From the NCBI RefSeq assembly GCF_000685015.1, contig NZ_BAYA01000010.1:268511-332510 (forward strand): a stretch of DNA of 64,000 nucleotides. The letters run 5' to 3'. Positions 9,093 to 17,425 of the stretch are shown here, in pieces. Positions within the stretch are counted from its first letter, which is position 1; the number at the start of each line of letters is the position of its first letter. The stretch is from Paraburkholderia bannensis NBRC 103871 (lineage in GTDB: Bacteria; Pseudomonadota; Gammaproteobacteria; Burkholderiales; Burkholderiaceae). The position numbers and the translations under genes are program-made. The notes under the pieces are model-generated. The model worked only from the letters and a program-made list of their open reading frames with translations. It did no database searches and was not told where the DNA came from.

Positions 9093-9716
9093 TCAGATTT
9101 TCTCTGTTGCCAACTTCAGACCTAGCCCGACGAACATAGCGCCCATGGTCTTAGTCAACCATGCAGAAATAGCTTGGTTACGACGAAATGCGCCTGTCAT
9201 TCTCGCCGCAAGGAACACGTAAGCGATGCTCATGGAAATTCCGACCATATTGCCAGTGACGCCCAACGCAATGAGACGCTTCACAGGACTCGGGTCGTGT
9301 GCGCTCACGAACTGGGGAAGCAACGCGATGTAGAACAGAGCGACCTTCGGGTTCAAGACATCACTGAGAAAGCCTTGCCAGAAGATCAGGCGCAGAGCTT
9401 TTTTCCTGGCATCTCCGACTGGGAAGGCGACCCCCTTGGAGCGCAATGCGCCCCAGCCAAGGTAGATGAGATAAGCCGCACCCAACCACTTCACCAGTGT
9501 GAACGCCGTCGCTGATGCCAGTACAAGCGCCGAAAGACCCGTTACCGCCGCGAGCAAATGCACGTAGGAACCGAGATTAATTCCGAACGCAGCACATAGC
9601 CCTGCCGCACGTCCCTGAGCAATCGTCCTCCCAAGCAGGAACAACATATCGGGTCCAGGGACGAGAGACAGAACAAGACTCGCACCAACAAAGAGCATGT
9701 ACGTATGCAGACTCAT
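9093..9716 (-). CDS. LysE/RhtB-family amino-acid exporter
   Basis: A 207-residue protein with about six hydrophobic segments, the usual length for the family. The N-terminal hallmark LSLVPGPDMLFLLGRTIAQG matches the PGPxxxxxxxxxxxxG signature, followed by GINLGSYVHLLAAVTGLSAL and AAYLIYLGWGALRS. The DVLNPKVALFYIALLPQF segment is typical of RhtB/LysE proteins. They export amino acids or derivatives such as lysine, threonine or homoserine lactone by proton antiport at the inner membrane. The substrate cannot be told from sequence. It is monocistronic as far as visible. Confidence 0.9.
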   Translation of the reverse strand: MSLHTYMLFVGASLVLSLVPGPDMLFLLGRTIAQGRAAGLCAAFGINLGSYVHLLAAVTGLSALVLASATAFTLVKWLGAAYLIYLGWGALRSKGVAFPVGDARKKALRLIFWQGFLSDVLNPKVALFYIALLPQFVSAHDPSPVKRLIALGVTGNMVGISMSIAYVFLAARMTGAFRRNQAISAWLTKTMGAMFVGLGLKLATEKI

Positions 9717-9865
9717 GATTTCTCAGGTTCAATGTCGCTTGGGGATTGACGACGAGTATATCCGTCCCAGTTCGGCCAGGAAGCGACACTGGCCTCACAA
9801 GCAAACCGACATTCGAGTGCCGGCTCATGATCGGCTAGCGGCTTTTCGTTCGAATCAGTAGCGCT

Positions 9866-10444
9866 CTACTTGGCGGGAATATTGGAGACTTCGCGCAAGA
9901 CCTCCCTACCGAGTCGGACGATTGATTCGAGCAAGACAATAGCTGGGGCAAGTAGTTGGGCTTGCCGTGGGACAAACTCTTTTTCACCATGAAAGATGTT
10001 GCAGCGAATTTGGTAAAGACATTCGAGAACCGCCAAAACACTATGCCGTTGCAACCCATCGGCAAGTCTCGCGTCTCTTGCATAATCAGGTTCTTTCGTA
10101 CCGCGAACACTATGCAAAAAAAACTGACGGTTCAGTAGCAGTTCTGAGATCGCTTTGCAGGAATCGGCTATAGCGGGATTTTCCCATACGGCATCTGAGA
10201 ATCGAGATTGTCGAATAAGTCGAGCCATTACGGAAGTAGCCTCTTGACGGTCTCCATGAAACTTCAGTATCTGTCGTGGATCAAAGGTCGCTCGGTATAA
10301 CTCGGCTGATGCGGAGTAAAGGCGGTTGTAGGCTACAAATAATGTAAAGAATCGATCGAATAGATCTTCCAAGTTGTCGGATCGATAGGCATCTGCCTTG
10401 GAGATCCAACGATCACAAAATATTTCGATTGAGTAGATATCCAT
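9866..10444 (-). CDS. HEPN-domain protein of unknown function
   Basis: A 192-residue, mostly helical protein with no signal peptide. Near the C-terminus the sequence YQIRCNIFHGEK carries the RX4H motif (Arg147, His152) of HEPN domains, which are often metal-independent RNases or their inactive relatives. The spacing and the following 'GEK' match apea-like/MAE_28990-type HEPN proteins of defence and stress systems (inference). The gene is visibly AT-richer than its neighbours and uses codons rare elsewhere in the window, suggesting transfer. No obvious partner toxin or antitoxin is adjacent; the nearest candidate is the nucleotidyltransferase at 11199-11795. Confidence 0.6.
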   Translation of the reverse strand: MDIYSIEIFCDRWISKADAYRSDNLEDLFDRFFTLFVAYNRLYSASAELYRATFDPRQILKFHGDRQEATSVMARLIRQSRFSDAVWENPAIADSCKAISELLLNRQFFLHSVRGTKEPDYARDARLADGLQRHSVLAVLECLYQIRCNIFHGEKEFVPRQAQLLAPAIVLLESIVRLGREVLREVSNIPAK

Positions 10445-10851
10445 TGAGCGTTCTGTCGATTATTGTGCGAACTCGAAAGGTTGTTAGCGGAAACAATTTC
10501 AACAGCACATTGTGCGACTGAAATTCAGTCCGCAGCATAGACTCCGGGTACTAGCAGCTCTGCAATCGGAAGCGATCCGGAGAAAACAAACTATGCCAAT
10601 GTAGGTTTCCAGCACCGCATAGAACTCACGTGCTCACCGTCGCATTTATGCGAAAAGGCCAGTTTACCTCTGAAGCGGTCATTCAGATGTATCAAAATGG
10701 AAAGACTGCTCAGCGTCGACAAAAGCCGCTATCCCGTGCGCGAATTGGAAAGCAGATAGTTCAATGCTGGGTGAATCTCGACACCTGCGTCTCACGAGCC
10801 ACTTTTTTTGCGTCTGCTAGATTGTGCGCACATTCAATGCGGAGGCATGTC
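10445..10851. other. Intergenic, lower-GC, no gene recognised
   Basis: 407 bp between the HEPN gene and the VOC gene. An open frame runs into the VOC gene from 10630 but has no family character and the real start has a clear RBS. Nothing else was recognised. Confidence 0.4.
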
Positions 10852-11202
10852 ATGCAGCTCAGGACGGTCTATTTGAAGGTGAAAGAGATGGAGCCGGCAA
10901 TCTCTTTCTGGCAATGCATCCTCGGATATGAACCGCATAAGCGATCCGCGAAGTGGAGCGAGTTCATGGTTGGCGCCTGCCGCCTGGGTTTGCTGCTAAA
11001 CGACTTTGACGACGACTTTAAAGGCAGCAGTTCAGTACCGGTCTTCGAACTTGAGGAGATTGCACTCCATGCCTGCGTGAAACGAGCAACGGAAAACGGC
11101 GCCTCCATCGTCATGGACGGACTGAAGATCGAAGCCATGCGGAGCATCGTCCTAAGCAGCCCGGAAGGCCACGAGTTCGAGCTTTGCATGTGCCACATCT
11201 AA
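10852..11202 (+). CDS. VOC-superfamily (glyoxalase/bleomycin-resistance-like) protein
   Basis: A 116-residue single-domain protein with the vicinal-oxygen-chelate layout: LRTVYLKVKEMEPAISFWQCILGYEP at the N-terminus, a beta-rich middle, and VLSSPEGHEFELCMCH carrying the C-terminal metal-ligand Glu position. An excellent GGAGG lies 6 nt before the ATG at 10852 and decides this start over upstream in-frame codons. Members bind or modify small electrophiles or antibiotics; the substrate is unknown. The stop codon overlaps that of the convergent nucleotidyltransferase gene. Confidence 0.8.
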   Translation: MQLRTVYLKVKEMEPAISFWQCILGYEPHKRSAKWSEFMVGACRLGLLLNDFDDDFKGSSSVPVFELEEIALHACVKRATENGASIVMDGLKIEAMRSIVLSSPEGHEFELCMCHI

Positions 11203-11795
11203 CCGTCCTTGACTTGCGATGCCTCAATCGCCTTCCCCAGCTTGATCAGATAGCGCCTCGCCGCATCGTACTCCCCACGCCAGAGCCATTTCAGGCAGTT
11301 GAAAAGCTCCCACGCGAGGCCTCGGTCGCCATATCGAAAGACCGTCGTGTCGCGATCTGTTGACGCACGCCGCTGTGAAGCTCTGGCTTCAAGCACCTGG
11401 CCCCGGTTCACGATCTCCACGTACGGGCGCTCCAGTTCGAGTTTTGTCTCCGGCCCGATCACGTGAAACTCGATCGAGGTCATATCGGCCAGAACGAGCT
11501 TCCGGAAGGGGCTATCTGGCCCATGCGTGCCGTCGACGGTGAATAGGATTTTCGCCTGCTCGATCTGCTGCGTCACCGCGCGAAACACCGATTGGCCCGC
11601 ACCTTTCGAGCAGAATGCCACCAGGTCGACATCAGACAAACGGTCAGCGCTATGCTTCGCGAACGACCCGACCACGACTGCACCGATGCAATCGGTCGAT
11701 TCTCGCAGCGCCGCAGCGATGCGCATAAGAAGCGCGATTTGCAGCGTCGTTGAGGGATTCTTTCGCCATTGCTCAAGGAATGCTTCGAAGCTCAT
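11199..11795 (-). CDS. Nucleotidyltransferase-domain protein
   Basis: A 198-residue protein. The Pol-beta nucleotidyltransferase signature VVGSFAKHSADRLSDVDLV gives GS (43-44) and the DxD pair (Asp55, Asp57), as in aminoglycoside nucleotidyltransferases and MNT antitoxins. The C-terminal ~60 residues (LAWELFNCLKWLWRGEYDAARRYL) form helices resembling the helical domain of such enzymes. It may modify a small molecule or a protein or RNA; no target can be named. The ATG at 11795 is preferred because the longer form overlaps the LysR gene. It converges on the VOC gene with a 4-nt overlap of ends. Confidence 0.7.
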   Translation of the reverse strand: MSFEAFLEQWRKNPSTTLQIALLMRIAAALRESTDCIGAVVVGSFAKHSADRLSDVDLVAFCSKGAGQSVFRAVTQQIEQAKILFTVDGTHGPDSPFRKLVLADMTSIEFHVIGPETKLELERPYVEIVNRGQVLEARASQRRASTDRDTTVFRYGDRGLAWELFNCLKWLWRGEYDAARRYLIKLGKAIEASQVKDG

Positions 11796-11841
11796 AGGAT
11801 GGCCCTGTCGCTGAAGGAGATGCCGAAGGCAGGCATCAATA

Positions 11842-12774
11842 CTAGTTTTTGACGACGGTATCGGCCAGCGCATTGGCGACGTGCTGGGCGAACGCCCTCA
11901 CCTTCGCCGAGTCGCGCCGCTCGCGCGGGCTGACCAGGTGTACGGGAATCGGCGGCGGTTGCCAGTCCGTCAGGAGCGGCTGGACTTCGCCGCTCGCGAT
12001 CTCCTCGTCGAACAGCCAGTCGGGCGCGTACGCGATCCCCATTCCGGCGAGCGTCGCCGCCCGGATCACCTCGCTGCTATTGGTTTGCAGGTTCCCCTCG
12101 ACACGCACGACGCGCGTCGTGCCCTCCGGATCCGACGCGCCAGCGCCCGCTGTGAAGGGCCAGTTGTTGCGCATCGCGAGTTCCGTATAGACGATGCAGT
12201 TGTGCTGTGACAGGTCTTCTGGTTTGCGCGGCATCGATTTCCCTTTCGGCAGCGACCGCAGATAGCGCCGATGCGCCACGATCTGCCGGTGAGACGTCCC
12301 GATGCGCCGCGCAACCAGGCTGCTGTCGGCCAGGTCGCCGATGCGCACCGCAGCGTCAATGCCCTGCTCGACCAGATCGACAAAGCTGTCATGCAGACGC
12401 AGGTCGATCTTCACCGTCGAATGGGCGGCAAGAAATGACTGGACGATCGGCATGAGCTTGAGCCTGCCGAATCCCACTGACGCGGCGATCCGCAGCCAGC
12501 CAGTCAGTTGCTGCTCGCCGCGCTTCAACGCGCCTTCGGCCTCGGCGATCTCTGCGACAAGACGGCGTGCCTGCTCGAAATAGCGCTCGCCTTCTTCTGT
12601 CAACGCCAGCGAGCGGGTGGTACGCGTCAGCAGCTTTACGCCCAGTACGCGCTCCAGCGCGGCGACCTGCTTGCTGATCGCGCTCTGCGTCGTATCCGAT
12701 TCGTGCGCGACTGCCGAAAAGCTGCCCGCCTCGACCACGCGCACGAAGGTTGCCATCGATTGCAGCTTGTCCAT
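11842..12774 (-). CDS. LysR-family regulator of the adjacent SDR operon
   Basis: A 310-residue LTTR: N-terminal winged HTH (AGSFSAVAHESDTTQSAISK, then LGVKLLTRTTRSLALTEEG) and a C-terminal effector domain of the CrgA/PecT-like subgroup (LRIAASVGFGRLKLMPIV, PDWLFDEEIASGEVQPLL). The start at 12774 (MDKLQSMATF) fits family N-termini; 12786 is possible. It is divergent from the SDR at 12902 across 127 bp, the classical arrangement for an LTTR controlling the neighbouring operon in response to its substrate (inference). Confidence 0.9.
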   Translation of the reverse strand: MDKLQSMATFVRVVEAGSFSAVAHESDTTQSAISKQVAALERVLGVKLLTRTTRSLALTEEGERYFEQARRLVAEIAEAEGALKRGEQQLTGWLRIAASVGFGRLKLMPIVQSFLAAHSTVKIDLRLHDSFVDLVEQGIDAAVRIGDLADSSLVARRIGTSHRQIVAHRRYLRSLPKGKSMPRKPEDLSQHNCIVYTELAMRNNWPFTAGAGASDPEGTTRVVRVEGNLQTNSSEVIRAATLAGMGIAYAPDWLFDEEIASGEVQPLLTDWQPPPIPVHLVSPRERRDSAKVRAFAQHVANALADTVVKN

Positions 12775-12901
12775 TTGCCCACCCATTCATTCCATTCAGG
12801 ACTAGATGATAGGCAAGCAGACGGTCTACTGCAAATTTCCGGAATCAATCAAAGTAGCTCCATCGCAAACGCGATTTAAACCGACCTCAAGGAGCACCAA
12901 C

Positions 12902-13651
12902 ATGAACCAGCCCGTCATCCTCATCACCGGCGCACTTACCGGCATCGGCCGCGCCACCGCTCTGGCTTTTGCCCGCGAAGGCGCGCGCATCGTCGTCAGC
13001 GGCCGTCGCGAAGCCGAAGGCCATGCGCTCGCCGCAGAGCTGCGCAACCTGGGCGTCGAAGCGGAATTCGTCCGCGCCGACGTGCGCTACGAAACCGATG
13101 TCCGCCATGCCGTCGAACAGACCGTGCAGCGCTTCGGCCGCCTCGACGTCGCGGTCAACAACGCCGGAACCGAAGGCCAGCTCGCTCCGGTCACCGAGCA
13201 GTCTGCGGCGAACTACGAAGAGACGTTCTCGGCGAATGTGCTCGGCACGTTGCTTTCGGTGAAGCACGAAATGCGCGTGATGCTGGAACAAGGCTCGGGT
13301 TCGATCATCAACCTGTCATCCATCGCGGGGCAGATTGGCATTGCCGGTGCGTCGGTCTACGCAGGCAGCAAGCACGCAGTCGAGGGGATCACGAAAAGCG
13401 CGGCGCTCGAAGCCGCAGCCACCGGCGTGCGCGTGAATGCCGTCGCCCCCGGCCCCGTGGCGACCAACATGCTTGACCGCTTCGTAGGCGGCAGCGACGA
13501 AAACAAGTCGGGCTTCCTCGCCACCGTGCCCGCACGCCGCGCCGCAACGCCGGAGGAAATCGCCGAAACCATCCTGTTCCTTGCCAGCGACAAGGCCCGC
13601 TACATCACCGGCCAGTCCATCGTGGTCGATGGCGGCTACACCGCGCAATGA
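12902..13651 (+). CDS. Short-chain dehydrogenase/reductase
   Basis: A 249-residue classical SDR with the NAD(P) motif TGALTGIG (9-16), NNAG (86-89), a catalytic Ser around 139-140 and YxxxK as Tyr153-AGS-Lys157. The C-terminal ITGQSIVVDGGYT is typical. It should oxidise or reduce a hydroxyl/carbonyl on an unknown substrate. AAGGAG precedes the ATG by a good distance. It is first in a probable operon with an AhpD-like protein, a hydrolase, a second SDR and an MFS exporter, divergent from a LysR gene. Together these suggest handling of a reactive or xenobiotic carbonyl compound (inference). Confidence 0.92.
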   Translation: MNQPVILITGALTGIGRATALAFAREGARIVVSGRREAEGHALAAELRNLGVEAEFVRADVRYETDVRHAVEQTVQRFGRLDVAVNNAGTEGQLAPVTEQSAANYEETFSANVLGTLLSVKHEMRVMLEQGSGSIINLSSIAGQIGIAGASVYAGSKHAVEGITKSAALEAAATGVRVNAVAPGPVATNMLDRFVGGSDENKSGFLATVPARRAATPEEIAETILFLASDKARYITGQSIVVDGGYTAQ

Positions 13652-13720
13652 CATGCAATAACACGCAATGACTCGCGATTACGCTTCTTGAACCGCTCAC
13701 TTTCAAACCGGAGAATTCAC

Positions 13721-14260
13721 ATGAACACGATCAACGTCCCGACCCGCGACGAAGTTTCCCCCGCCAACCAGGCCCTGTTCGACAAGCTCAAGTCCGGCCT
13801 CGGCATGGTGCCGAATCTCTACGCGACATTCGCTCATTCGGAGCATGCGCTCGGCAACTATCTCCAACTGCAGAACGCGAAAAGCAGCATCACCGGTCGC
13901 GCTCGCGAAGTCGTCAATCTCGTCGTCAGCCAGGTCAACGACTGCGCCTACTGCCTCGCCGCGCACACGGTAATCGGCAAGATGAATGGCTTCACCGATG
14001 AACAAGTGCTGGAGATTCGCGGTGGCCGCGCCAGCTTCGATCCGAAACTCGACGCGCTTGCGCGGCTGGTGAAGAACATCGCGCTCGAACGCGGCCATGC
14101 CGATCCCGCGCTGGTGGAAGCGTTCTTCGCGGCAGGCTGGACGAAGGAACATCTTGTGGACGCCATCGTCGTCATCAGCGACAAGACCATCACCAACTAT
14201 CTGCATGCCACGACGCGCGTACCCGTCGATTTTCCGGCAGCGCCTGCACTGCGCAGCTAA
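13721..14260 (+). CDS. Carboxymuconolactone-decarboxylase/AhpD-family protein
   Basis: A 179-residue member of the CMD superfamily, peroxidase-related branch. The motif VNDCAYCLAAH supplies Cys75, Cys78 and His82, the CxxCxxxH arrangement of AhpD-like alkylhydroperoxidases, with a helix containing Glu63 before it. Such proteins reduce organic peroxides or act as redox carriers in the cytosol. An RBS-like GGAG precedes the ATG at 13721. It lies 69 bp after the SDR and 53 bp before the hydrolase on the same strand, consistent with one operon. Confidence 0.85.
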   Translation: MNTINVPTRDEVSPANQALFDKLKSGLGMVPNLYATFAHSEHALGNYLQLQNAKSSITGRAREVVNLVVSQVNDCAYCLAAHTVIGKMNGFTDEQVLEIRGGRASFDPKLDALARLVKNIALERGHADPALVEAFFAAGWTKEHLVDAIVVISDKTITNYLHATTRVPVDFPAAPALRS

Positions 14261-14313
14261 ACCAGCAAAAAACATTCGCATTACGTAACGATCAACGTTC
14301 CAGGAGATTTGCC

Positions 14314-15171
14314 ATGACCCGCATCACCTACCAGACGGCTGACGTCGACGGCTTTGAAGTGTTCTATCGCGAGTCCGGTGACCGTTCGAATCCCACGCTG
14401 CTCCTGCTGCATGGTTTTCCGAGTTCCAGCCATATGTATCGCGACCTGATCCCGCTGCTGGCCGAGCGCTTTCACGTCGTCGCGCCGGATCTGCCGGGCT
14501 TCGGACTCTCCGCGCAGCCGCCGCGCGCGCAATTCGCCTACACGTTCGACAACCTGGCAAAGGTGATTGGACGGTTCACCGAAGTCATCGGCCTGGAACG
14601 CTACGCGCTTTACGTGTTCGACTACGGCGCACCCACGGGCTTCCGGGTCGCGATGGCGCACCCCGAACGCGTGAGCGCGATCATTTCGCAGAACGGCAAC
14701 GCCTATGAAGAAGGCCTGAGCGAAGGCTGGAATCCGATCCAGCGCTACTGGCAGGCGCCGAGCGACGCCAACCGCCAGGCATTGCGCGAACTGCTCACGC
14801 CCGCGTCGATTCGCTGGCAGTACGAGCACGGCGTGGGCGACACGACGCAAATCTCGCCCGACGGCTACGGCCTGGACACGCTCTATATCGCGCGCCCGGA
14901 GCGCGACGAAGTGCAGCTCGACCTGTTCCTCGACTACGCCAGCAACGTCGAGCTGTATCCGGCCTTCCAGGCGTACTTCCGCGCACACCAGCCGCCGCTG
15001 CTGGCCATCTGGGGCAAGAACGATCCGTTCTTCCTGCCGCCGGGCGCCGAAGCCTACAAGCGCGACCTGCCGAACGCCGACGTGCGGTTCCTCGATACCG
15101 GCCACTTTGCGCTTGAGACGCACGCACGCGAGATTGCAGACGCGATCATCGAGTTCTCGCCGGGCAAGTAA
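14314..15171 (+). CDS. Alpha/beta hydrolase with Asp nucleophile
   Basis: A 285-residue cytosolic alpha/beta-hydrolase. The oxyanion loop LLHGFPSSSHMY is followed by the elbow YVFDYGAPTGF, where the nucleophile is Asp103 rather than Ser. An Asp nucleophile is the hallmark of haloalkane dehalogenases, epoxide hydrolases and fluoroacetate dehalogenases. The acid is probably in WGKNDPFF and the catalytic His in DTGHFALE. AGGAGA precedes the ATG. Its place in the SDR/AhpD/MFS operon supports degradation of an epoxide or halogenated compound, but the substrate is unknown. Confidence 0.85.
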   Translation: MTRITYQTADVDGFEVFYRESGDRSNPTLLLLHGFPSSSHMYRDLIPLLAERFHVVAPDLPGFGLSAQPPRAQFAYTFDNLAKVIGRFTEVIGLERYALYVFDYGAPTGFRVAMAHPERVSAIISQNGNAYEEGLSEGWNPIQRYWQAPSDANRQALRELLTPASIRWQYEHGVGDTTQISPDGYGLDTLYIARPERDEVQLDLFLDYASNVELYPAFQAYFRAHQPPLLAIWGKNDPFFLPPGAEAYKRDLPNADVRFLDTGHFALETHAREIADAIIEFSPGK

Positions 15172-15182
15172 CCCGCACTCAC

Positions 15183-15205
15183 GCGGGCGGTCAGCGACCG
15201 CCCGC
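15183..15205. other. GC-rich hairpin downstream of the hydrolase gene
   Basis: Nine-bp arms GCGGGCGGT/ACCGCCCGC around a 5-nt loop, just after the hydrolase stop. No T-run follows, so it is more likely an mRNA-stabilising or processing hairpin than an intrinsic terminator. Confidence 0.4.
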
Positions 15206-15375
15206 GCACATCTCAACGCACCAACACTGACGGTGCTCATTTGTTCTCGCGGCGCAAAACTCTTGCTCCATGGCGGGTGTTCGAATCCCGGGCCGATGCG
15301 CCTACAGTCTGCATTCATCGAGTCACCGGATTCGACCGGAAAGCAGACCGGACACCACTTCCAGCGAGGCATATC

Positions 15376-16083
15376 ATGAGCACTTCCAAAGTCATCGTCG
15401 TCACCGGCGCATCGCAAGGCATCGGCGCGCAAACCGTCAGGGCGTTTCTCGCGCAAGGCCATCGCGTCGTCGCCACGTCGCGCACGATTGCACCGTCCAT
15501 CGATGCGAATCTCGTGACCGTGGCCGGCGATATCGGCGACGCCGGCACCGCGCGCCGCGTAATCGACACCGCCATCGAGCGCTTCGGCCGCGTCGATACG
15601 CTCGTGAACAACGCGGGCATCTTTATCGCGAAGCCGTTCACGCAGTACACCCCGGACGACTACGCTGCGATCACGAAGGTCAATCTCAACGGCTTCTTCT
15701 ACATCACGCAGCTGGCCGTCGAGCAGATGCAAAAGCAAGCCAGCGGGCACATCGTGAGCATCACCACCAGTCTTGTGGATCAAGCCAACCATAATGTGCC
15801 GTCGGTGCTGGCGTCGCTGACCAAGGGCGGCTTGAATGCGGCGACAAAGTCACTCGCGATCGAATACGCGGCGCACGGCATTCGCGCCAACGCAGTTTCG
15901 CCTGGCATCATCAAGTCGCCGATGCACGCGCCAGAAACGCATACCGCACTGGGCGCATTGCATCCGATGGGCCGGATGGGCGAAATGAACGATATCGTCG
16001 ACGCGATCCTGTATCTTGACTCCGCCGCGTTCGTGACGGGCGAAATCCTGCACGTGGACGGCGGCCAGAGCGCCGGGCATTGA
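15376..16083 (+). CDS. SDR-fold protein lacking the catalytic tyrosine
   Basis: A 235-residue SDR. The cofactor motif TGASQGIG (10-17), NNAG (78-81) and the final TGEILHVDGG are intact, but the YxxxK position reads A-S-L-T-K (Ala146, Lys150) in VPSVLASLTKGGL, so the normal catalytic Tyr is absent. Either another residue acts as acid, or the protein binds NAD(P) for a structural or regulatory job (inference). It lies 204 bp downstream of the hydrolase and 66 bp before the MFS gene. Confidence 0.88.
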   Translation: MSTSKVIVVTGASQGIGAQTVRAFLAQGHRVVATSRTIAPSIDANLVTVAGDIGDAGTARRVIDTAIERFGRVDTLVNNAGIFIAKPFTQYTPDDYAAITKVNLNGFFYITQLAVEQMQKQASGHIVSITTSLVDQANHNVPSVLASLTKGGLNAATKSLAIEYAAHGIRANAVSPGIIKSPMHAPETHTALGALHPMGRMGEMNDIVDAILYLDSAAFVTGEILHVDGGQSAGH

Positions 16084-16149
16084 GCAAGGACGTGCCCCTG
16101 CGATTCATGGAGTCATCGACATGACGTTTCTCACACCATCGGGGGCGCA

Positions 16150-17400
16150 ATGAGCACGCTCGAATCCTCCTCCGCCGATACCCCGGCCCTCGGTTACGCC
16201 GAACGCAACACGCTGTATTGGCGCCGCAACCTGGTGGTCTGCGTGTTCGGTTCGTTCACGACGCTCGTGAGCTTGAGCATGCTGCTGCCGTTCCTGCCGC
16301 TGTATGTGCGCCAGCTTGGCGTGAGTTCGCAGGCGGCGGTGATCCAGTGGTCGGGCATCGCCTTCAGCGCGACGTTTCTTGGCACCGCCGTGACCGCGCC
16401 GATCTGGGGCCGCCTGGCCGACCGCTTCGGCCGCAAGCCCATGCTCGTGCGCGCGGCCATCGGCATGGCGATCGTGATGTCGCTGATCGGCGTCGCGCAC
16501 AACGTCTACGAGCTGGTCGCGCTGCGGCTCGTTGCCGGGCTGGTGGGCGGCTACGCCTCCGCATCGACGGTGATGGTCGGCACGCAGGCGCCGCGCGAGC
16601 GTGCGGGCTGGGCGCTCGGCATCCTGTCGACGGGCGCGCTTGCGGGCAACCTGATCGGGCCGCTCGTGGGCGGCTTCTTGCCGGGCTGGATCGGCATTCG
16701 CGGCACGTTCTTCGCGGGCGGCGCGATGATTGCCGTGGCGGCGCTCGGCACCATCTTCATCGTGAAAGAGGATTTCGATGCACAGCGCGACGCGAAGCGC
16801 CGCGCACAGCATGTGGCGTCGGCGAGCGCGCAGCGCGCAAACGTGGGCGTCGTCGCGGCGCTGCTCGTCACGGCGATGATGGTGCTGCTCGCGAACATGT
16901 CGATCGAGCCGATCATCACCGTCTATATCTCAAGCCTGCACGTGGACGCCGCGCATCTGGCGCGCGTCGCGGGCGCGGTCATGGCGTGTTCCGCGCTCGG
17001 CAGCATGTTGACGGCCGCACGTCTGGGCGCGTTGGCCGATCGCATCGGCAGTTGGCGCGTCATCATCGGCTGCCTGCTGCTCACCGGTCTCGCGATGATT
17101 CCGCAGGCTTTCGTCACGCACTGGTGGCAACTCGCGGGGCTGCGCGTGGTCATGGGCATGACGCTCGCCGGGCTGTTGCCGTCCATCGGCAAGCTCGCGC
17201 GTCATTGCGTCGATGAATCGTCGACGGGACGCCTGCTCGGCTGGCTGCAATCGGCGCAGTTCAGCGGCCAGGTGATCGGGCCGCTGATTGGCGGCTTCAT
17301 CGGCGTGCGGCTGGGGCTGCATGCCGTGTTCTTCGCGACGGGCGCGTTGCTGGTGTCGTGTGCGCTGCTCGCGCAGTGGGCGCACAGGCGCGCTCGCTAG
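16150..17400 (+). CDS. MFS drug/metabolite exporter
   Basis: A 416-residue protein with about twelve hydrophobic segments, belonging to the DHA1-like multidrug efflux branch of the major facilitator superfamily. Motif A is visible as GRLADRFGRKPML after TM2, and a second copy, ARLGALADRIGSWR, after TM8. The central cytoplasmic loop (DAQRDAKRRAQH) is hydrophilic. It probably exports the substrate or product of the preceding hydrolase/SDR operon by proton antiport (inference). It ends 25 bp from the convergent LysR gene. Confidence 0.88.
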   Translation: MSTLESSSADTPALGYAERNTLYWRRNLVVCVFGSFTTLVSLSMLLPFLPLYVRQLGVSSQAAVIQWSGIAFSATFLGTAVTAPIWGRLADRFGRKPMLVRAAIGMAIVMSLIGVAHNVYELVALRLVAGLVGGYASASTVMVGTQAPRERAGWALGILSTGALAGNLIGPLVGGFLPGWIGIRGTFFAGGAMIAVAALGTIFIVKEDFDAQRDAKRRAQHVASASAQRANVGVVAALLVTAMMVLLANMSIEPIITVYISSLHVDAAHLARVAGAVMACSALGSMLTAARLGALADRIGSWRVIIGCLLLTGLAMIPQAFVTHWWQLAGLRVVMGMTLAGLLPSIGKLARHCVDESSTGRLLGWLQSAQFSGQVIGPLIGGFIGVRLGLHAVFFATGALLVSCALLAQWAHRRAR

Positions 17401-17425
17401 CACGCCGTTGCCGGGCGGGAACGCT

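Noticed and set aside
15281..15300. tRNA-like T-arm sequence (GTTCGAATCCCG)
   Set aside because: No acceptor, D or anticodon arm around it, and the T-stem does not pair cleanly.
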